Shown: positions 57,952-64,000 of the stretch, one piece after another
How positions within the stretch are numbered: position 1 is the stretch's first letter
How the letters are laid out: every line of letters starts with the position of its first letter
Source of the DNA: Trichobilharzia regenti
Taxonomy: Eukaryota > Platyhelminthes > Trematoda > Strigeidida > Schistosomatidae
Direction: 5' to 3'
Length of the DNA: 64,000 nt
Assembly (NCBI GenBank): GCA_944472135.2
Contig: OX235262.1
Span: forward strand, 25,281,362-25,345,361
Notes under the pieces: generated by a model
Seen by the model: only the letters and a program-made list of their open reading frames with translations
Database searches by the model: none
Told to the model about the DNA's origin: nothing
Made by a program: the position numbers and the translations under genes

Positions 57952-60900
57952 CTACGACCAGGTGACATTCGCTATCGTATATCGTGGTCTCAATTTGTAG
58001 GAAGGTAGGAGAAAAGAAGTCTTTCGTGCAGAGGCAACAAATTCAATTAGGTTTTTCTCATTTACTTCAATCCTTTTAATGGCCCCTGTCCCATTCCAAT
58101 AATTCCTGTATAAATAGACTTCGTCGTTATAGTGTAAATTTGTTTTCACATCTGGTATGATTACATCGAATTTGATCATCGAATAGTCTTCTGAGTGATG
58201 CATGTAGTCAAGAGAACGAACTAGTTGTGTTGCGTCTCCTAATTCTTCATGACGTGTCTGCATCAATTCATAGGCCAAACGACACACCTGAATACGGTGA
58301 GTAAATGAAAGACAGAAGAATAGATGTGGAAATAATATAACTGAAGCGAGTAATATTTGCATAGAACTTGACGTGGTGGTGTCTGTGTATAAAAAGAAGG
58401 CATTACGTTCGGCAACTCTTTGAGCAAGAACATGAATACTGTACAATATATCCTAAAGCTGTGAATGCAATATTTATCTTCCATCTTGTGAACATGGCAA
58501 ACAGGGTGACTTCATCGATCAGCACTCATCTAATCCATGTATCACTGGCTTCTCACAAAACGGACTGAGCAAATAAATACTCGTGACCAGTAGGGTGCAT
58601 CAGGTTGGGTGTGAGGACAAATACTCCTCGAAAATATTGGCTAGCGGTCGCGCTATATCGTAAATTGGCAGGTTAGAATTCATGGGCCATTGGATTGGGT
58701 CCCAGTGGCTTAGTGGTATACGAGCTCGCCTTGTAACCAGGAAGTCCTAGGTTCAAATCCCGTTGGTGAGTAGGTGCGTACGGATGAAGAGACCCAAACT
58801 AGGACGAAACAGCCGTCCAGTATTCCCAGGTTTTCCAATGGTTCTCTAACTAATGTCAGCTTATGATGAAATCCTGTAACCAATCAACCAAATCCCTACA
58901 AAACAATACTTGAATACTCGCTGTGTTGAAGTGCACCAGTTAATTCTACAGGTATTTCGAGGAAGATGGTGGTCAGGTTTTGAATCGCACCTGCTGACTT
59001 ATTTCTATTCAGGGGAGTGGTGTTTTCTACAGTGGGACTCATCATGGAACACACTGTATTACAATGATTTTATATCTCAAAAATGATTAAGTATTTCCAG
59101 AGACATTTATCCTATCGTTTACTTTGCCTTGGCCAATACATAATACATATTAAGTATTTTAAAAGTGACTTTCCCTCTCCCCATGTCATCATCTTCTGAA
59201 TTTCTTATTTCCACAATTCTATCCAATTCCATTGAATTATTTGTACTTTACATAATTCTTCTCAGTCATCTTATTCTTCTTAGTCATCGCTATTTAACAG
59301 ATTTCTTGATTATGTAATCACTTGTTGATAACGCCTAAGAATGGACTTATTTGGAACTCCGTAGTCATTTTTCACCCCTTTCCTTCAAAATGTGGATGTA
59401 GAAAACTATATACATATATCACTATAAACCCAACCGACGATGAAGAACTAGTTAACCAGCAATTGTGTTCATCTACTATTTCATACACCCTTTCAACAGC
59501 AAAGCCTACAGGATACACAAAATCGTTTAGGGTGATCACAGAATAAATAAACTACTCACATTTGAAGATAATGTACAGACGAGAATATCTGTCTGTGACA
59601 ATGCAATGATATCAACAAATGCATTTGTCATTGAAAAGATACTCTGACGACTATTCATAGCGGCTGACTGGGATCTATTTGGACTTCCATAAACAATATA
59701 ATGCGGATATAGCTTGGAAATTTCTTCGAAAACTGAAGTTTCGTCTGTGGTAAGATAAACGCTTCGTTTGTTTTCTGAAAAATGGTGAATGCTATTGGAT
59801 ACTTCATTCGTGTAATTGAATTTGTCCAGATGCTTCGACTAAAGATGGAAGAAAGTGGGGGTGAATTATTTAGGATCCTTGGTAAATATGCTTACAGTCT
59901 CACCATGCAGCTGGAAAGAAACATCATAAAACACACAATTTGTAGCTCACAATTTCGCTAGTAGAATTCAGGTGTTATATTATGCTCTTCTGGATATGGG
60001 TGAACGATCACTCGATTGTCTAATGAGTACATAGGAAAGCTGACTATTTATTTCTTGTTCAGCCATGATTAGATTTATTGCATACTGTGTATCTATGCGG
60101 ATATTTTGAAGCAAATAAAAACGATAACAGATGTCTGAATATCGTTATTGTGCATGTTTAGTACTAGACGTCCAATGGACTTGAAACTTATTCGCGTCTT
60201 ATGTATCTATATATATGCAAAATATGTCCATAGAAAATGCCACCTTTGAAACGGAGAATTCAGGACCATTTACCATACACTTCATTTGAGAAATTAATTC
60301 AATTTATCACGTGACACTGACGTGGCAGTTTCATACAAGTTTATCAAGTTAAATGTTCGTCTAATAGATAGATAGATAGATAGACATATCCATAATGTGG
60401 CTTATGTTACTGATATATTAGCTAGAGAATACGATCATTTGTTCACAGGAGATGTGGACCTCTACGGATATTGTGATAGGCTGAAGCAATAAATCTCACT
60501 GGGCGGTCACAAAACGCCACCATTCATAACACGTTCAATCCCATGTCATTTAGGAGCCTAAGTCGAGTGACAAGCGGTGGAGATTTTACAGGATGATATT
60601 ATTGAAGAAACTGAAAATCCTCATAACTCTCAAGTCGTTTTGGTGAACAAAGCGAACGTGAAGTAAAGATTCTGCGTCAGTTTCTGACAGCCGAACAGCG
60701 CGACGGAGTTGAGACTATGTGCCATGCCAACTATGGCAGAGACCTGATATCGTCTTAATTGCCCAAATCTGGCTTTAGTGCTCAAACTCAAAGCAGCATA
60801 ATGGCAGATACCGGTAAAACAGAGTGTCCAACGTGGTTCAGAAACGCATTGGTTAAGGCACATGCCATTTAAACTACCAAGTGAACTGTTTACCTTCAGA

Positions 60901-63442
60901 TGACCGACGACGCTGTTACTTAGAAACCTGAAGAATGTGAGTGTGTACGATGATGACGTCGTAATCCACAGTAAAGACAAAAGAGACCATCTTAATCGTG
61001 TCGAAGCCGTATTAAAACGCATTGAAGAGTTTGGATAGCAGATCAACAAAACCGAATCTCGGATAGTCAAACGTAGTATCACACTGATATAAGTATAAAA
61101 CTTGGGCACTGTGGTAGAGTATAATTCCATTATAGATAAGATTTTATTTTGATAAATCGCACAGTGTTTACAGTTATATCACACTATTGGGTGGTGTATT
61201 AGTGGTGTATTAGGCAACTGTGAGATCAAACCGCTGGTGCAGAACATCTTGCCTACAAAGACAATTACGTCCACGAACTTCAAGAGGAAGCTAAGGTAGT
61301 TCCTGGGGAGATTCGCACTGTGCAATCGATTCGTGGAAAACTTCGACGAGATAGCAGCCCCTTTATACAGGCTATTAGGTGAAGTTTGTTTGACCGGAAG
61401 ATTTGCAGAATTTATTCAACAGCACTAAACGGATTTTAGACTACCAAAAATGATGCCAAAACTACCTGTACCCAGAAAATAGTTCCCAGTGGGATCAGAT
61501 GCGAGTGATTACGCCATAGTTGAAGTACACAGGTAAGGAGATGGAGTTGGCTTATGTGCCAGTCGTGTATTACCACATACAGAAGAGAAGTAATCGATGA
61601 CAGAGAAAGGATGTTTGACAATAGTATGGCCAGTAGACAAATGGGGACAGTATTCACTCGACAAAGGCTTCCACATCGAAACTGAGGACGGCAAGAGGCC
61701 TACGTGAGACAATTGTCCGATTGAATGTAGCGCCTGCAGGAATTTGACTTCACGAACTCACACGTTCTTGGCAAGGAAAATGTTTCAACAGGCCTTTTAT
61801 CTAGACCGGAATACGAAGTTGATTATCCGAGGACTGTTCACGGAATGCGTGTATTGAAATAACACCTATTAAGACTTGCCTCCAGTCACAAATGCGACCC
61901 AATCCTGAATACAGTCATACAGGTAATCACTAACGGAATGGAAGTGAATCAATCTACGGTGTGTAAGGATCTGACTACTCACACAGAATGATCGATTAAG
62001 TGTGAACGCCTACGGAACTCTGACTTGGGAAGAGAAAAATGGAAGGAGGTTGGCGGAAATACGCTACACCACAAGCTGACACAAGAATGTCACCAGCTTG
62101 GACATATATCAGTTGCCAGTACAACTGACCTCTTGAGACAGCGCATTTCCAATCCAGATATGGGAGAAGCTACGGGAAAATGAGTACTTGGTTGTCTACA
62201 GTGCTAGTTCATGAAAAGAGACCGGTACATACGACCGCTTCTAAAGTCAATTACAGTTACGAAATGTGTAGTTTTCATCCCTTGGAAACAGCCTCACAGC
62301 TGAAGTACATTTTTTCGTTTCTATTAATGTCTGGGTGACGATCCTTCATGAATAAGGATGAAGAGCATACAAAGTGAGGAGTGGATAACAGGACAGTGGA
62401 TAATTGGTCGGAATGCCTTGGAGTGAGTGAACTCCCTATTACAATCATCGTCGATATTCGATCATATCATGTGGTGAGAATTTCGTCACCAATAATTCCA
62501 TTAGTGGACAACACATCAGATACACGTGTGTGGGATGAAGTCTATGTGCTTGATTTCACATGTAGGTATCTAATACACGAAATCGCTTCCATTTGATTGA
62601 TCGCTCCACCTAGAGATTGCCTTGGAGAAATGGTAGATATAATATTCTAGTCATTGAACTATCACATAAAAATATTCACTCACTTGTGAAGTATAATTCA
62701 TTGAATCGAAATAGCTTTCCACGTGTTTCATGTACTCTGTCAAATCGTGGAACGCAGCTTCCTCCTTTAGCTAAAAATGCACAAATATAAGTCTCACTGA
62801 ATTTTGTTGTAACAATAAAATACACAGCATGTAGTTTTTTCCTGTTTGTGGTGTAGAAGTGTAAGTCGCATTTCATCTCAACATATACCCTCTGAAAATA
62901 ATTAAAATCTCCGACATATCAGTCAGAATAATACAGGAGTAGCTCATACAGAACCAGCCAAATTCGAACGATCTGATCACATCATCCAGACATTATCTGA
63001 AGCACTCATTTGACAATCATTTTTGATCAGATGAAAATATGTGGGCAGACTTGGAGCCAAGTGAAAACATCAGCAGAGAACCGGACGCAATGCAGACGTG
63101 CTGATGAAGTCCCATTTTCCTCTAGGAATTAAAGGAAATAATAGTAATAATAAAATCTCATTCCCCAAGAGCTATCACTAACACTTACTTTGTCTGTACG
63201 TCTTACATGCACACCTACAACAAGATGATGTTTTGACTTGAATTCCTTCACTGTCTCTTTGATTAACTCAGCTAGATGAGGTTTAGGCCGCAGAATGAAT
63301 GCAGCCAGCTGACCGGCAAACCAAACGTAGGGTGCTTCGTGGTAATGAAATAGTTTTATAGCCAAGTCACTTGGTAGAATATTTGGAATCCAGTGATTGT
63401 TATTTGCAGGACCGTAAAGCAAATAAGGGCACTCCAAACTAT
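57952..63442 (-). CDS. FUT8: FUT8, alpha-1,6-fucosyltransferase, last four exons (5' end outside window)
   Basis: Exons on the minus strand: 63442-63189, 62770-62684, 59838-59560 and 58287-57952 (TAG). All have AG acceptors and GTAAGT/GTGAGT donors and agree in phase, giving about 317 residues, the C-terminal part of a protein that is 575 aa in humans. Visible blocks: ILPSDLAIKLFHYHEAPYVW, the GDP-fucose-binding HVRRTDK, EEAAFHDLTEYMKHVE, VYLTTDETSVFEEI, LSQTDILVCTLSSN-VCRLAYE, and an SH3-like end with NYWNGTGAIKR and LLPSYKLRPRY. The enzyme transfers fucose to the innermost GlcNAc of N-glycans in the Golgi. Arg-Arg of HVRRTDK and the EAAFH Glu are kept; the ATDDP motif is changed to TTDET. 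Upstream exons, with the membrane anchor, should lie beyond 64000. Confidence 0.95.
58694..58895 (+). repeat. SM-alpha-like SINE with hammerhead relic, in FUT8 intron
   Basis: A box TGGCTTAGTGGTATACG (58706 on), B box GGTTCAAATCC (58750-58760), then GTGCGTACGGATGAAGAG, ACCCAAACTAGGACGAAAC and CCGTCCAGTATTCC, corresponding in order to the SM-alpha hammerhead strands (CTGATGAG, TAGGACGAAAC, cleavage-site strand). The CTGATGA half is altered to CGGATGAAGA, so it is probably inactive. Antisense to FUT8. Confidence 0.6.
60364..60384. repeat. (GATA)n microsatellite
   Basis: About five TAGA/GATA units in the FUT8 intron. Confidence 0.9.
60500..62270 (+). pseudogene. Ty3/gypsy-type pol relic in FUT8 intron
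   Basis: Plus strand, antisense to FUT8, in broken frames. RT: VVLVNKANVK then RFCVSF; WQIPV; VSVYDDDVVIHSKDKRDHL (YLDD changed to YDDD). After an insertion: FLGRFALCNRFVENFDEIAA, then RNase H: VGSDASDYAIVEV and SMTEKGCLTIVWPVDKWGQY; LGKENVSTGLLSR; then an integrase zinc-binding remnant HQLGHISVASTTDLLRQRI with a C..C. No LTRs seen. Many stops, so it is inactive. Confidence 0.75.
61100..61190 (-). repeat. Solo PLE terminal repeat inserted in the gypsy relic
   Basis: Reverse complement reads ATAATGGAATTATACTCTACC preceded by TTTATCAAAATAAAAT, matching the terminal motif at 18300-18390. It splits the RT and RNase H parts of the gypsy relic. Confidence 0.55.
62990..63153 (+). pseudogene. RTE LINE 3' tail in FUT8 intron
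   Basis: ATGTGGGCAGACTTGGAGCC, then AACCGGACGCAATGCAGACG and the tail GAAGTCCCATTTTCCTCTAGG, ending AATAATAGTAATAATAA. Heavily 5' truncated. It ends only about 35 bases from the FUT8 donor at 63188. Confidence 0.65.
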
Positions 63443-64000
63443 CTGTAGTTGAATAAACAATTTTTTAATCACTTAACATTCATCATTTTAATCGAAATTA
63501 AAATTAACCAATTCATGACCACTGGATCAATTTAACGAAATGTTACGCTGAATACATTCATGAGGTGAAATCCAATGATGAAGTCAGTGGTGAAGTAAAA
63601 TGATGACCTATTACTCAGTACAATGTTTAGATGTTGAGATTACTAATCATTACAATAGCTGACCACGTTGATCTTCGTCGACGCACAAGTATACAAATTC
63701 GATACTCCATAAACAACTTGTACATATGCATAAATATGTACGACTATACAGCCACGAAAATGAAATCGTCGAAAAGAGAGTTGTCTTCGCTGAATTCTTC
63801 GTTTCCATGTCCCAGTGAAGATTGTTAATTTACTAGACATGATTCAAGGTTCTTAAAGATGAGGGAAGCAATTTTCATTAAACATATACATCCCTAACTA
63901 TGTGTACAAGAAAGAACAGACTTCAGAATTCGCCTACCATGGACTATTTGACCTATTTAAATATGATCTGTCATTGTTATGTACTTTTGTTTTACATAAC
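63443..64000 (+). repeat. FUT8 intron; PLE terminal repeat from 63895 to the edge
   Basis: From 63898 on, GTGTACAAG..AGACTTCAGAATTCGCCTACCATGGACTA and CATTGTTATGTACTTTTGTTT match 32270-32370, the plus-strand end of a PLE of the 37-40 kb family. The rest of it lies outside the window. 63443-63890 shows no motif. Confidence 0.6.

Noticed and set aside
58263..58568. Frames overlapping the last FUT8 exon boundary
   Set aside because: Explained by the intron and exon of FUT8 read in the wrong frame or strand.

Overview
The window is AT-rich eukaryotic nuclear DNA, most likely from a schistosome-type blood fluke (Trematoda). Evidence: two conserved host genes with ordinary GT-AG introns and fluke-like divergence (VPS25 and an alpha-1,6-fucosyltransferase, FUT8), plus a dense mix of retroelements typical of schistosomes: a CR1-like LINE, RTE-type LINEs, many Penelope-like elements (PLEs), a Ty3/gypsy relic, and two SINE families, one of them resembling the hammerhead-bearing SM-alpha SINE. 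No bacterial operon, CRISPR array or confident host tRNA gene is present. The species assignment is inference.

Layout. 1-1455: ORF1-like protein of a LINE cut by the window edge (- strand). 2150-2350: degenerate SM-alpha-like SINE. 2790-6990: a nearly complete CR1-like LINE (- strand) with PHD-finger ORF1 and endonuclease/RT ORF2, joined by what looks like a -1 frameshift signal. 9025-9386: exons of an unidentified cysteine-rich gene (-), divergent from VPS25 (+, 9617-12246, one intron). 12.8-23.5 kb: tRNA-type SINEs, RTE LINE pieces and PLE fragments. 24079-26428: a PLE with RT and GIY-YIG endonuclease, enclosed by about 285-bp inverted repeats that each carry a hammerhead-like motif. 28703-29258: 3' exons of an unidentified gene (-). 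31.5-40.1 kb: PLE and RTE copies, including a 344-bp inverted-repeat insert with target-site duplications nested in a PLE. 40163-40388: putative terminal exon of another unidentified gene (-). 43-57.5 kb: decayed RTE and PLE remnants separated by sequence in which I see no gene. 57952-63442: the last four exons of FUT8 (-), with an SM-alpha-like SINE, a Ty3/gypsy pol relic and an RTE tail in its introns. The window ends in another PLE terminal repeat.

How the parts relate. The host genes are unlinked in function: VPS25 is an ESCRT-II subunit in endosomal sorting, and FUT8 is a Golgi enzyme adding core fucose to N-glycans. The transposons are linked: the tRNA-type SINE shares its 3' tail with the RTE LINEs, which suggests RTE machinery mobilises it, and the PLE inverted repeats carry candidate self-cleaving ribozymes. 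The observations most worth testing are the frameshift signal in the CR1-like LINE (5658-5703) and the paired hammerhead-like motifs in three PLE families.
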